From positions 1 through 12,434 of the forward strand of contig JAJZCP010000027.1 of NCBI GenBank assembly GCA_021846065.1: a DNA stretch of 12,434 nt, given 5' to 3'. Origin of the DNA: Acidobacteriota bacterium. GTDB lineage: Bacteria; Acidobacteriota; Terriglobia; Terriglobales; Acidobacteriaceae. The notes beneath the pieces are model-generated. The model searched no databases. It saw only the letters and a program-made list of their open reading frames with translations, and was not told where the DNA came from. Position numbers and translations under genes: made by a program. This document shows positions 5,968 to 12,434 of the stretch, in pieces (the first letter of the stretch is position 1; the number at the start of each line of letters is the position of its first letter).

Positions 5968-6597
5968 TTACTTCGAGTACAACTCGACGATGAGCTGCTC
6001 GTTCACCGGCAGATTCACCTCGTCGCGGCGCGGCAGGGAAACCACCTTGCCGGAGAGGTTGGCAAAATCCGGCTGAAGCCAGGAAGGAACCGGGTTGGAG
6101 GCGGCGTAATCGCGAGCCGACTCGACCACCACCAGCTTGCGCGCGTTCTCACGGATCGCGACAACGTCGCCCACCGAAACCTGGAACGAAGGAATGTTCA
6201 CCTTGCGTCCGTTCACTTCCACGTGGCCATGACGCACAATCTGGCGCGCCTGGCGACGGCTGATGGCAAAGCCCAGACGGAAGGCCACATTGTCCAGTCG
6301 CCGTTCAAGCTGCTGAATGAGCAGGTCGCCCGTCACGCCCGTGGCGCGGTTCGCCTTCTCATAGTAGGCGCGAAACTGGGTTTCCAGCGTGAAATAGATG
6401 CGCTTCGCCTTCTGTTTCTCGCGCAGTTGCAGGCCATAGCCCACCACCTTTGCCTTGCGGCTCTGGCCATGCTGACCCGGGGCAAAGTTACGCTTCTCCA
6501 GCGGGCAGCGGTCGCTCAGGCATTTGGTGCCCTTCAGAAAAAGCTTGGTGCCTTCGCGACGGCAAAGACGACAGACGGGACCGGTGTAACGTGCCAT
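5968..6597 (-). CDS. rpsD: 30S ribosomal protein S4, zinc-binding (C+) form
   Basis: S4 is a primary 16S rRNA binder that nucleates small-subunit assembly and, in several bacteria, represses its own operon. The 209-residue protein starts [16 protein letters not shown] and has cysteines 9, 12, 26 and 31 (C-x2-C-x13-C-x4-C), the zinc-site pattern of C+ S4 proteins. [35 protein letters not shown] is the S4 RNA-binding domain, and VELYSK is the usual C-terminal end. AGGAGA sits five bases upstream of the ATG at 6597, the best ribosome-binding site in this operon. Its location between rpsK and rpoA matches the alpha operon of Proteobacteria rather than Bacillus, where rpsD is elsewhere. Confidence 0.98.
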   Translation of the reverse strand: MARYTGPVCRLCRREGTKLFLKGTKCLSDRCPLEKRNFAPGQHGQSRKAKVVGYGLQLREKQKAKRIYFTLETQFRAYYEKANRATGVTGDLLIQQLERRLDNVAFRLGFAISRRQARQIVRHGHVEVNGRKVNIPSFQVSVGDVVAIRENARKLVVVESARDYAASNPVPSWLQPDFANLSGKVVSLPRRDEVNLPVNEQLIVELYSK

Positions 6598-6693
6598 GTT
6601 TTCTCCTGACTTCAGATGTCGGCCGGTTTACGCTTTGCGCTTCCGCGCGGCAGCTTCATCCCGGCCCAGTGCCCTTGCGGGCGATTACGGTTG

Positions 6694-6732
6694 GCTGTGC
6701 CGCTCAGCCGTGAAACAAACCGGCGGCACAGC
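6694..6732 (-). other. Inverted repeat in the rpsK-rpsD spacer
   Basis: GCTGTGCCGC (6694-6703) and GCGGCACAGC (6723-6732) are perfect ten-base complements separated by 19 bases. On the minus-strand transcript the hairpin forms 14 bases after the rpsK stop and about 96 bases before the rpsD start. It could be an intercistronic stabiliser or part of an S4-responsive leader; the sequence alone does not decide. Confidence 0.55.
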
Positions 6733-6746
6733 GAAGTTTTGACCAC

Positions 6747-7166
6747 TCAGACGCGACGGCGCTTGGGCGGACGGCAGCCGTTGTGCGGAATCGGCGTCAC
6801 GTCCCGGATGGAACGCACATCGATGCCAGCGGCGGCCAGCGCGCGAATCGCCGACTCGCGACCGGAACCCGGTCCCGAGACGCGCACATCCACCGAGCGC
6901 AGACCGTGGTCACGCGCTGCGTTGGCGGCGTTCTGCGCTGCCTGCTGCGCGGCAAAGGGAGTGCCCTTGCGCGAACCACGGAAGCCCAGCGAACCGGCGC
7001 TCTTCCAGCTAATCGTGTTGCCCATCGGGTCCGTAATCGTCACAATGGTGTTGTTGAACGTGGCTTGAATGTAGACCAGACCAAGGGGCACATTCTTTCG
7101 CTCACGCTTGCGGAACTTCTTGTTCTTGCCGGTTTTCGCGGCTGCGTTCTGCTGCTGCTTTGCCAT
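6747..7166 (-). CDS. rpsK: 30S ribosomal protein S11
   Basis: S11 lines the platform of the small subunit and contacts mRNA near the exit site. The 139-residue product has a basic, Ala/Gln-rich N-terminus (1-24), then [20 protein letters not shown] (27-46), [35 protein letters not shown] (95-110) and the invariant end [15 protein letters not shown]. The ATG at 7166 shares its A with the rpsM stop (TAATG), so the two are translationally coupled. The purine-rich GAAGAAAG within the end of rpsM probably provides ribosome binding. The rpsD gene follows after 149 bp. Confidence 0.98.
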   Translation of the reverse strand: MAKQQQNAAAKTGKNKKFRKRERKNVPLGLVYIQATFNNTIVTITDPMGNTISWKSAGSLGFRGSRKGTPFAAQQAAQNAANAARDHGLRSVDVRVSGPGSGRESAIRALAAAGIDVRSIRDVTPIPHNGCRPPKRRRV

Positions 7167-7546
7167 TACTTGGTCGCTTTCTTCTTGCCCGCTACTGTGC
7201 CCTTGCGCGGGCCTTTACGGGTGCGAGCGTTGGTGCGGGTACGCTGGCCGTTGACCGGCAGCGAGCGCTTGTGGCGCGTTCCGCGATAGCTTTGAATGTC
7301 CATCAGGCGCTTGATGTGCATCGCGACATCCTTGCGGAGATCGCCTTCAATGTTGCCTTCATCTTCGATCACCTGACGGATGCGGTTCAGCTCGTCTTCG
7401 CCCAGATCCTGAATCTTCTTGAAAGCGTCCACACTCGCCTTCTCCAGAATCTTGAGCGCACGAGGGTTACCGATGCCGTAAATGTAAGTAAGCGCGATTC
7501 TTGCCTGTTTTTGACGGGGCAGATCGACGCCAGCAATACGTGCCAT
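7166..7546 (-). CDS. rpsM: 30S ribosomal protein S13
   Basis: S13 sits at the head of the small subunit and makes the intersubunit bridge to the large subunit. The 126-residue product starts [14 protein letters not shown] and has the helix-hairpin-like IYGIGNPRA (22-30), followed by [26 protein letters not shown] and a Lys-rich tail. The frame is open 29 codons further upstream, but conserved S13 sequence begins exactly at 7546, where AAAGGA precedes the ATG by five bases. It is the first gene after the 168-bp structured rpmJ-rpsM spacer and overlaps rpsK by one base. Confidence 0.98.
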   Translation of the reverse strand: MARIAGVDLPRQKQARIALTYIYGIGNPRALKILEKASVDAFKKIQDLGEDELNRIRQVIEDEGNIEGDLRKDVAMHIKRLMDIQSYRGTRHKRSLPVNGQRTRTNARTRKGPRKGTVAGKKKATK

Positions 7547-7654
7547 GGGGTTCCTTTGCGCTTGGGTTGTGTGCCTCCGGCTTCCATCCGGCTCGCACGG
7601 GTTGGGCGGATCGTCCTTCAGGGTTCTTCGCAAGCCTTGACTTCGGCTAACTCG

Positions 7655-7713
7655 CCCCTGGCCCGCTGGAGATTGGCGTCTCCGGGCCGGAAGGATTCCG
7701 CATCTGCCAGGGG
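7655..7713 (-). other. Predicted three-helix RNA element between rpmJ and rpsM
   Basis: An outer stem pairs CCCCT (7655-7659) with AGGGG (7709-7713). Inside it, GGCCC-GGAGA (7660-7664, 7668-7672) pairs with TCTCC-GGGCC (7679-7688) across a three-base bulge, and CGGAA (7688-7692) pairs with TTCCG (7696-7700) around three bases. The outer stem could extend to eight pairs (CCCCTGGC with GCCAGGGG) only by opening part of the second helix, so two alternative folds exist. The element starts one base after the rpmJ stop. Pairing was done by eye; function unknown. Confidence 0.5.
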
Positions 7714-7714
7714 A

Positions 7715-7828
7715 TTAGCCCTGACGCTGCTTGTGCTTTGCGTTCTCGCAGATGACCCGCACCACACCGCGGCGGTGAATCACCTTGCACTTGTCGCAAA
7801 TCTTCTTGACGGACGCCCGTACCTTCAT
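7715..7828 (-). CDS. rpmJ: 50S ribosomal protein L36
   Basis: L36 is the smallest large-subunit protein, a zinc-ribbon that packs against 23S rRNA. The 37-residue product reads [20 protein letters not shown] and continues [17 protein letters not shown], the complete family length. Cys11, Cys14, Cys27 and His32 (C-x2-C-x12-C-x4-H) are all present, so it is the zinc-binding form and not the Cys-less paralogue. GAGGATA lies five to ten bases upstream of the ATG. It is 65 bp after infA, the usual partner, and opens onto the structured spacer before rpsM. Confidence 0.97.
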   Translation of the reverse strand: MKVRASVKKICDKCKVIHRRGVVRVICENAKHKQRQG

Positions 7829-7893
7829 GATTATCCTCTTCTCGACCGCAGACTTCTTTTTTGCCGCCCTCTGCGTGCAGGCTTGCCCGGGAT

Positions 7894-8112
7894 TTACCGG
7901 TAACGATAGACGATGCGCCCACGATTCAAATCGTACGGACTCAGCTCCACAGCCACCCGGTCTCCGGGCAAAATACGAATGAAGTTCTTGCGCATCCGTC
8001 CTGAGACGTGCGCCAGAACCTGATGCTCGTTTTCCAGCTTCACTTTGAACATGGCGTTGGGCAGAGTCTCCAGCACCACCGCCATCACTTCAATTGCATC
8101 TTCCTTCGACAA
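7894..8112 (-). CDS. infA: Translation initiation factor IF-1, TTG start
   Basis: IF-1 is an S1/OB-fold protein that occupies the ribosomal A site during initiation. The 72-residue product matches the family end to end: [63 protein letters not shown] split across the strands of the barrel. The only start in frame that keeps the conserved SKED N-terminus is TTG at 8112; a stop codon lies 12 codons upstream with no ATG or GTG between, and the next in-frame candidates (GTG and ATG at residues 9-10) would remove the first strand. GGA lies seven bases before the TTG. The gene is 62 bp after map. Confidence 0.97.
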   Translation of the reverse strand: MSKEDAIEVMAVVLETLPNAMFKVKLENEHQVLAHVSGRMRKNFIRILPGDRVAVELSPYDLNRGRIVYRYR

Positions 8113-8174
8113 ACCTTGTTCCGCTTCCCCAAAGCCCCGCTTCGGTTAGTGAATTGCCAACGTCACCGTCGGCG

Positions 8175-8927
8175 TCAAATGGTTAAAATCGCCGCTCCGT
8201 CGGCTGTTACCGCGACCGTATGCTCAAAGTGAGCACTCATGCTGCCGTCACAGGTCACCGCCGTCCATCCATCTTCCAACACTTCCACTGCTGCCTTGCC
8301 AGCGTTGACCATCGGTTCAATCGCCAGCACCATGCCCTCGCGCAGCTTCATCCCGCGTCCGCGCTCGCCATAGTTCGGCACCTGCGGATCCTCGTGCATG
8401 CGCGTTCCAATCCCGTGACCCACAAAATCCCGCACCACGGAGAATCCCTGCGCCTCGACCACTTCCTGCACCGCTGCGCCAATGTCGCCCAGCGTCGCTC
8501 CCGGTCGCACTGCCTGGATCGCCGCCGCCAGTGAAGACTCGGTCGCCTCCAGCAGTTTCTGCGTCTTCCCATCGATCCGGCTGCCCACCGGCACCGTGAT
8601 CGCCGCGTCACCATAAAAACCATCGACAATCGCGCCGCAGTCGATCGAAACGATATCACCCTCGCGCAGCACCCGACTCTTCGACGGAATCCCGTGCACC
8701 ACCTCGTGATTCACTGAGGTACACAGAACACACGGATACCCGTGATAGCCCTTGAAGGCCGCCTTCGCGCCCAACTCGGCCAGCTTCTGCTCGGCAGCCG
8801 CCTCCAGATCGAGAGTCGTTGCACCCGGACGCACCGTGTCGCGAACGGCATTGAGCACCTGACGCACCACGCTGCCCGCGCGCCGCATCTGCTCAATCTC
8901 CCGCGCCGATTTAAGGATAACCGCCAA
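8175..8927 (-). CDS. map: Type I methionine aminopeptidase
   Basis: MetAP removes the initiator methionine from nascent proteins using a two-metal centre. With the TTG at 8927 the protein has 250 residues and begins MAVILKSAREIEQMRRAG, a typical type I N-terminus. The five metal ligands Asp96 (SIDCG), Asp107 (YGDA), His171 (GHGIG), Glu204 (IEPM) and Glu235 (FEHT) fall at almost the Escherichia coli numbers, and substrate-binding His78 is in EVVHGIPS. AGGA lies four bases before this TTG. An in-frame TTG at 8951 would add eight charged residues and is the alternative. No ATG is available in the right place. It sits between adk and infA, the standard order in the fused operon, with a 127-bp gap from adk that shows nothing else. 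Confidence 0.96.
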   Translation of the reverse strand: MAVILKSAREIEQMRRAGSVVRQVLNAVRDTVRPGATTLDLEAAAEQKLAELGAKAAFKGYHGYPCVLCTSVNHEVVHGIPSKSRVLREGDIVSIDCGAIVDGFYGDAAITVPVGSRIDGKTQKLLEATESSLAAAIQAVRPGATLGDIGAAVQEVVEAQGFSVVRDFVGHGIGTRMHEDPQVPNYGERGRGMKLREGMVLAIEPMVNAGKAAVEVLEDGWTAVTCDGSMSAHFEHTVAVTADGAAILTI

Positions 8928-9054
8928 TCGTTCCTGCTTCCGTTCTCGCAAAGCTCACTGCCTTGCTTTACTTCTTCCGCTGCCCTGTGCGCACAAAAAT
9001 CCGCCCACTGACTCGATTTTCCGGGCTGGTTGCTGCCTGCATGCACGGCACGCC

Positions 9055-9780
9055 TCAGGCGTGACCGCGCAACCGTTCCACAACGCCAACAATCTCCGCA
9101 GCCACGGCTGCAACTTCCCGCTCTCCGCTCACCTGGGCAAAACGCCCGAGCGCGCGATAATGCTCAATCACAGGGGCCGTGAGCGACTGATAGTTCGCGA
9201 TTCGCCCCTGAAAACACATCTCCGTATCGTCCGCGCGCTGGACCAGCTCCGCGCCTTCCACGTCGCAATGGCCTTCCCGCTGCGGTGGCTGGAGATACAC
9301 ATTGTAAATTCGCTGACAGACCGGGCAGTTGCGACGCCCCGTAATCCGGCGCAGTAACTGATTATAGTCCACTTGCAGGCTCACTGCAACGATGGGCAAC
9401 GCTCCGGGTCGCGTCGCCAGCTTGGCATCCAGCCAACTGGCCTGCGGCAGAGTGCGCGGAAATCCATCGAGAATGAAGCCTTCGCGCGTGTCCGGCTCGG
9501 TCAACCGAACCGCAACCATCTGATTGACCAGATCGTCCGGAACCAGATTGCCGCACTGCATGATCTCTTTTGCAGCTCGCCCCAGCTCCGTGCTCTGGGC
9601 CACATTGGCGCGCAACAGGTCGCCGGTCGAGATCTGCGGAATCTTCCACAGGCGCATCAGTTCCTTGGCCTGCGTGCCTTTGCCGACTCCGGGCGCGCCC
9701 AGCAACAGAATCGGTCCTGGCGTCAAAGCATGGCCCAGCCGCGATCCCGACTGTGGCCCACTGGAGGTTTCGACAGCCAT
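9055..9780 (-). CDS. adk: Adenylate kinase
   Basis: Adk interconverts ATP plus AMP with two ADP in the cytosol. The 241-residue product carries the P-loop GAPGVGKGT (28-36), the AMP-site STGDLLR (51-57), EGFILDGFPRTLPQ, and a long LID of zinc type with Cys152, Cys155 and Cys172. The fourth ligand position is Glu175 rather than Cys or Asp. About 20 residues precede the usual N-terminus (MAVETSSGPQSGSRLGHALT), making it longer than the normal 210-220. The ATG at 9780 overlaps the secY stop (TAATG), which supports the long start; a TTG at codon 19 would give a standard N-terminus but has no ribosome-binding site. Confidence 0.96.
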   Translation of the reverse strand: MAVETSSGPQSGSRLGHALTPGPILLLGAPGVGKGTQAKELMRLWKIPQISTGDLLRANVAQSTELGRAAKEIMQCGNLVPDDLVNQMVAVRLTEPDTREGFILDGFPRTLPQASWLDAKLATRPGALPIVAVSLQVDYNQLLRRITGRRNCPVCQRIYNVYLQPPQREGHCDVEGAELVQRADDTEMCFQGRIANYQSLTAPVIEHYRALGRFAQVSGEREVAAVAAEIVGVVERLRGHA

Positions 9781-11165
9781 TACCAGGTCTTCCTGCCTCG
9801 CACGCGGCCCGAGCGCGCGCTGAATCCGTCATAGTGGCGCATGATGAGCTGCGATTCAATCTGATTCGCCGTATCCATCGCCACGCCGACCACGATCAGC
9901 AGCGAAGTGCCGCCAAAGTAGAAGTTCATGTGCAGGCCGTTGGTCACCCAGGCCGGCAGCCGCTCAAAAAAGTTGCCCACCAGCCACAAGTGATTCAAGT
10001 GGAAGCCAGAGATCAGGAACGTCGGCACCAGTGAGATCAGGATCAGGTAAACGGCGCCCACCAGCGTGATGCGCGTCAGAATATCGTTGATATAGTCCGA
10101 TGTTCGGCGACCGGGACGAATGCCGGGAATGAACGAGCCGGACTTGCGCATATTGTCGGCAATATCATCCGGACGGAAGACAATCGAGATGTAAAAGTAG
10201 GCGAAGAAGACAATCGCGGCCATGTACAGCAGCTCGTACCACGGCTCGCCGGGTTGCAGGTTGGCCACCACCGCTGAGAGCCACTTGCTGGACTGCACAA
10301 AACTGACCTGGCTGAAGAGCAACGGCACCGAGAGAATCGAGCTGGCGAAGATGACCGGCATCACGCCGCCGGAGTTCACCTTGAGCGGCAGGTGCGAGCT
10401 GAGACCGCCCATCATGCGCCGACCCACAATGCGTCGGGCTGACTGGACGGGAATGCGCCGCTCAGAGCTTTCCACATACACAATGAAGGCCACCAACCCG
10501 GCCATCGCCGCCAGCAGCAGCATCATGGCAAAGCCGGTGAATCCACCCCAGGCATCCGTGCGGACCTTGTCCACCAGGTCGGCGATGCCACGCGGCAGCC
10601 CCACGACGATGCCGGCAAAGATCAGCAGACTCATGCCGTTGCCGATGCCGCGCTCGGTGATCTGTTCGCCCAGCCACATGATGAAGGCGGAACCGGTGGT
10701 CAGCGTCAGCACCGTCAACAGGATGAACGATGGACCGGAGATCAGCACCATTCCCTGACTGGTGAGGCCAAAGGCAATGGCAATCGACTGGAATGCGGCC
10801 AGAACCACCGTGGTATAACGCGTCCACTGGGTAATCTTGCGCCGCCCCAGCTCGCCCTCTTTTTGCAGGCGCGCCAGCGGTTCATAGACCACCGTGAGCA
10901 ACTGGAAGATGATCGAGGCCGTGATATACGGCATGATGCCCAGGGCAAAGATGGTAAACCGCCGCAGGTTGCCGCCGGAGAACATATCCAGCAGTCCCAG
11001 CGCCGAGCCGCCCTGGCTGCGAAAGAACTGGTCCAGCAACTTGCTGTTGACGCCGGGCGTGGGAAACTGCGCACCCAGGCGATAGATGGCCAGCAACCCC
11101 ATCGTGAAAAAGACCCGCTTGCGCAGATCGGGAACGCGGAAGATATTGAGGAATTTTTCCAGCAT
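9780..11165 (-). CDS. secY: Preprotein translocase subunit SecY
   Basis: SecY forms the protein-conducting channel in the cytoplasmic membrane with SecE and SecG, driven by SecA or the ribosome. The 461-residue product begins MLEKFLNIFRVPDLRKRV and has the ten hydrophobic segments expected. Landmarks include RLGAQFPTPGVN after helix 1, FSGGNLRRFTIFALGIMPYITASII in the plug and helix 2 region, EGELGRRKITQWTRY, the basic loop SERRIPVQSARR, and the conserved cytoplasmic loop RKSGSFIPGIRPG before helix 9. The C-terminus is basic. Homology favours the ATG at 11165; a GTG at 11180 with AGG seven bases upstream adds only MQVLN and may be the real start. It follows rplO by about 90 bp and overlaps adk by one base. 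Confidence 0.97.
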   Translation of the reverse strand: MLEKFLNIFRVPDLRKRVFFTMGLLAIYRLGAQFPTPGVNSKLLDQFFRSQGGSALGLLDMFSGGNLRRFTIFALGIMPYITASIIFQLLTVVYEPLARLQKEGELGRRKITQWTRYTTVVLAAFQSIAIAFGLTSQGMVLISGPSFILLTVLTLTTGSAFIMWLGEQITERGIGNGMSLLIFAGIVVGLPRGIADLVDKVRTDAWGGFTGFAMMLLLAAMAGLVAFIVYVESSERRIPVQSARRIVGRRMMGGLSSHLPLKVNSGGVMPVIFASSILSVPLLFSQVSFVQSSKWLSAVVANLQPGEPWYELLYMAAIVFFAYFYISIVFRPDDIADNMRKSGSFIPGIRPGRRTSDYINDILTRITLVGAVYLILISLVPTFLISGFHLNHLWLVGNFFERLPAWVTNGLHMNFYFGGTSLLIVVGVAMDTANQIESQLIMRHYDGFSARSGRVRGRKTW

Positions 11166-11218
11166 GTTGAGAACTTGCACTCCGCGGCCTGACGGCCATC
11201 ACTTCAACTTGGGACTAA

Positions 11219-11241
11219 GGCCATGCTATCGCGCCATGGCC
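11219..11241 (-). other. Hairpin in the rplO-secY spacer
   Basis: GGCCATG (11219-11225) and CATGGCC (11235-11241) form a seven-base perfect stem with a nine-base loop, beginning 17 bases after the rplO stop on the minus strand. No U-tract follows. It fits the pattern of intercistronic hairpins in this operon. Confidence 0.45.
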
Positions 11242-11258
11242 CGTCCTGTCTGCAACAG

Positions 11259-11732
11259 CTACTCGGCCGCTTTCGCTTCCAGCGCAATCGCCTTGCCGCC
11301 GGCCTTTTCGATCTTCTCGATTGCGGTCTGGGAAAACTTGTGCGCTGTGATCGTGATCGGCACGGTGAGTTCGCCATTGCCCAGAATCTTGATCATCGCC
11401 TTGCGGTTGTTCGCCAGTCCCAGCGGACGGTAATCTTCCAGCGCGATCGTGGAAACCGACTTCTCCGCCGCGACCTGGGCAATGCGGTTCAGGTTGATCA
11501 CCGTGTACTCGACGCGGAAGATGTTGGTGAAGCCGCGCTTGGGCAGGCGGCGATGCAGCGGCATCTGGCCACCCTCAAAGCCGCGCATCAGGCTGGAGCC
11601 GGAGCGCGATCCCTGGCCTTTGTGGCCGCGGGTCGAGGTCTTGCCCATGCCGGAACCCATACCGCGTCCGACACGCTTGCGCCCGATATTGGCTTTCTTG
11701 GGGGCGCGCAGATTGGAAAGATTTTTTGCCAT
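11259..11732 (-). CDS. rplO: 50S ribosomal protein L15
   Basis: L15 binds 23S rRNA late in large-subunit assembly. The 157-residue product has the usual basic, Gly-rich N-terminal extension (NLRAPKKANIGRKRVGRGMGSG, then TSTRGHKGQGSRSG, residues 8-45), GFEGGQMPLHRRLPKRGF (51-68), and the globular C-terminal half with LGNGELTVPITITAHKFS (117-134) ending KAGGKAIALEAKAAE. GAGG lies six bases before the ATG at 11732, whereas an ATG five codons upstream (11747) lacks such a site. It follows rpmD after 130 bp and precedes secY, the normal spc order. Confidence 0.97.
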   Translation of the reverse strand: MAKNLSNLRAPKKANIGRKRVGRGMGSGMGKTSTRGHKGQGSRSGSSLMRGFEGGQMPLHRRLPKRGFTNIFRVEYTVINLNRIAQVAAEKSVSTIALEDYRPLGLANNRKAMIKILGNGELTVPITITAHKFSQTAIEKIEKAGGKAIALEAKAAE

Positions 11733-11823
11733 GATTTCCTCGCTCATGCGCCGCCGACTGATTTCACCGGCGACTCGCGTTTGGTTTGCCTGCGACCTGT
11801 TTCAGGCCGCGGGAGGGAACGGT

Positions 11824-11845
11824 GCGTCGCGTTGCAGCTCGACGC
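11824..11845 (-). other. Weak inverted repeat in the rpmD-rplO spacer
   Basis: GCGTCG (11824-11829) and CGACGC (11840-11845) are complementary around ten bases, 18 bases after the rpmD stop on the minus strand. In GC-rich DNA a six-base dyad is only suggestive; it is listed because the other spacers hold stronger ones. Confidence 0.25.
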
Positions 11846-11862
11846 GTGACGGCTCGCCGGGC

Positions 11863-12048
11863 TTACTGCTCGACGATACGGACCAGATGCGGCACGGCAT
11901 TGACCATGCCGCGCACGGAAGGATTGTCCACCCGCTCCACGATCTGGTTCAGGCGCGTAAATCCAAGCCCAGCCACAATCTTTTTGTGCTTGACCGGAGT
12001 GCAGATCGCCGACCGGTAGTACTGAATACGCATTGTTTTTGTTGTCAT
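11863..12048 (-). CDS. rpmD: 50S ribosomal protein L30
   Basis: L30 is a small large-subunit protein. The 61-residue product begins MTTKTMRIQYYRSAICTPVK and continues with the family's GLGFTRLNQIVERVDNPSVRGMVN (27-50) and VPHLVRIVE end, full length for bacterial L30. The ATG at 12048 lies five bases after the rpsE stop, with GAGGAG inside the end of rpsE ten bases upstream, indicating coupling to rpsE. An internal ATG at residue 6 has no ribosome-binding site. Confidence 0.97.
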   Translation of the reverse strand: MTTKTMRIQYYRSAICTPVKHKKIVAGLGFTRLNQIVERVDNPSVRGMVNAVPHLVRIVEQ

Positions 12049-12052
12049 TGTC

Positions 12053-12434
12053 TTACAGCTCCTCTACGCTCTTACCACGCATCGCGGCCACTTCCTGGCG
12101 GTCACGAAGCTGCACCAGCGCATCGAATGTCGCTTTGATCACGTTGTGGGGATTGGCCGTGCCCAGGCTCTTGGTCAACACGTTCTGCACCCCCGCCGAG
12201 GTCATCACGGCGCGCACCGCGCCGCCGGCAATCACGCCGGTACCTTCCGGAGCCGGCTTCAGCAGCACCTGGCCGGAGCCATACCGACCCAGCACCTGAT
12301 GCGGAATTGTCGTCTCCGTCAGATTGATCCGGACCAGATTCTTTTTGGCCGACTCAATCCCCTTGCGGATCGCCTGGGGAACTTCGCGCGCCTTGCCCGA
12401 ACCATATCCGACCACCCCGGCAGTCGCGTCGCCG
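12053..12434 (-). CDS. rpsE: 30S ribosomal protein S5 (N-terminal part beyond window)
   Basis: S5 shapes the mRNA entry side of the small subunit and affects decoding accuracy. The 126 visible residues are the C-terminal part: [20 protein letters not shown] at the window edge, then [18 protein letters not shown], and the S5 C-terminal domain with [35 protein letters not shown] and [13 protein letters not shown]. About 45 or more residues, including most of the dsRBD-like N-terminal domain, lie outside. The frame is open to the edge; the GTG at 12415 is an internal valine codon, not a start. It is the most upstream operon gene visible here, so the operon promoter is not in the window. Confidence 0.97.
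   Translation of the reverse strand, partial: GDATAGVVGYGSGKAREVPQAIRKGIESAKKNLVRINLTETTIPHQVLGRYGSGQVLLKPAPEGTGVIAGGAVRAVMTSAGVQNVLTKSLGTANPHNVIKATFDALVQLRDRQEVAAMRGKSVEEL

Noticed and set aside
4087..6609. An 840-codon open frame on the + strand, antisense to rplQ, rpoA and rpsD
   Set aside because: It is complementary to three certain genes plus their spacers, its translation is low-complexity and rich in Arg, Gln and Leu with no recognisable domain, and long antisense frames are common opposite GC-rich genes.
7647..7922. A 91-codon minus-strand frame covering rpmJ and part of infA
   Set aside because: It is a different frame over rpmJ; the 37-residue L36 product with its zinc ligands is the real gene there.

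Overview
The window is a GC-rich bacterial chromosomal segment with two opposed transcription blocks. The gene order, the RpoA N-terminus ([10 protein letters not shown]) and the whole-protein feel of the r-proteins suggest Acidobacteriota (Terriglobia-like). That placement is inferred from remembered family features, not from a search.

Left block (+ strand, 1-3203): the 3' part of trpC (indole-3-glycerol-phosphate synthase), then trpF (phosphoribosylanthranilate isomerase), consecutive-step enzymes of tryptophan synthesis that are probably cotranscribed. A 576-residue patatin-like lipid hydrolase follows after a 116-bp gap, in the place where trpB/trpA might be expected.

Middle (3181-3909): a small minus-strand gene resembling a VapB-type antitoxin overlaps the 3' end of the patatin gene tail-to-tail. 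It is divergent from an unrecognised 127-residue + strand gene. The 132-bp AT-richer region between them carries several dyad symmetries, so it is the best candidate for a small regulated locus here. No toxin partner is visible.

Right block (- strand, 12434 down to 4096): a fused spc/alpha ribosomal-protein operon, read right to left as rpsE (partial)-rpmD-rplO-secY-adk-map-infA-rpmJ-rpsM-rpsK-rpsD-rpoA-rplQ. It encodes ribosomal proteins, the SecY translocon, adenylate kinase, methionine aminopeptidase, IF-1 and the RNA polymerase alpha subunit. It ends at a strong hairpin plus U-tract (3986-4015) that separates it from the convergent 127-residue gene.

The genes in this block are conventional. 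The spacers are less so: many are 90-170 bp and hold clear inverted repeats, the rpmJ-rpsM spacer folds on paper into a three-helix element, and the rpoA-rplQ spacer ends in four 13-bp tandem repeats just before rplQ. infA and probably map use TTG starts. I found no tRNA, rRNA, CRISPR array, insertion sequence, integrase or defence module. No clearly novel multi-gene system is visible; the leads are the divergent antitoxin-like locus and the non-coding structure of the ribosomal operon.
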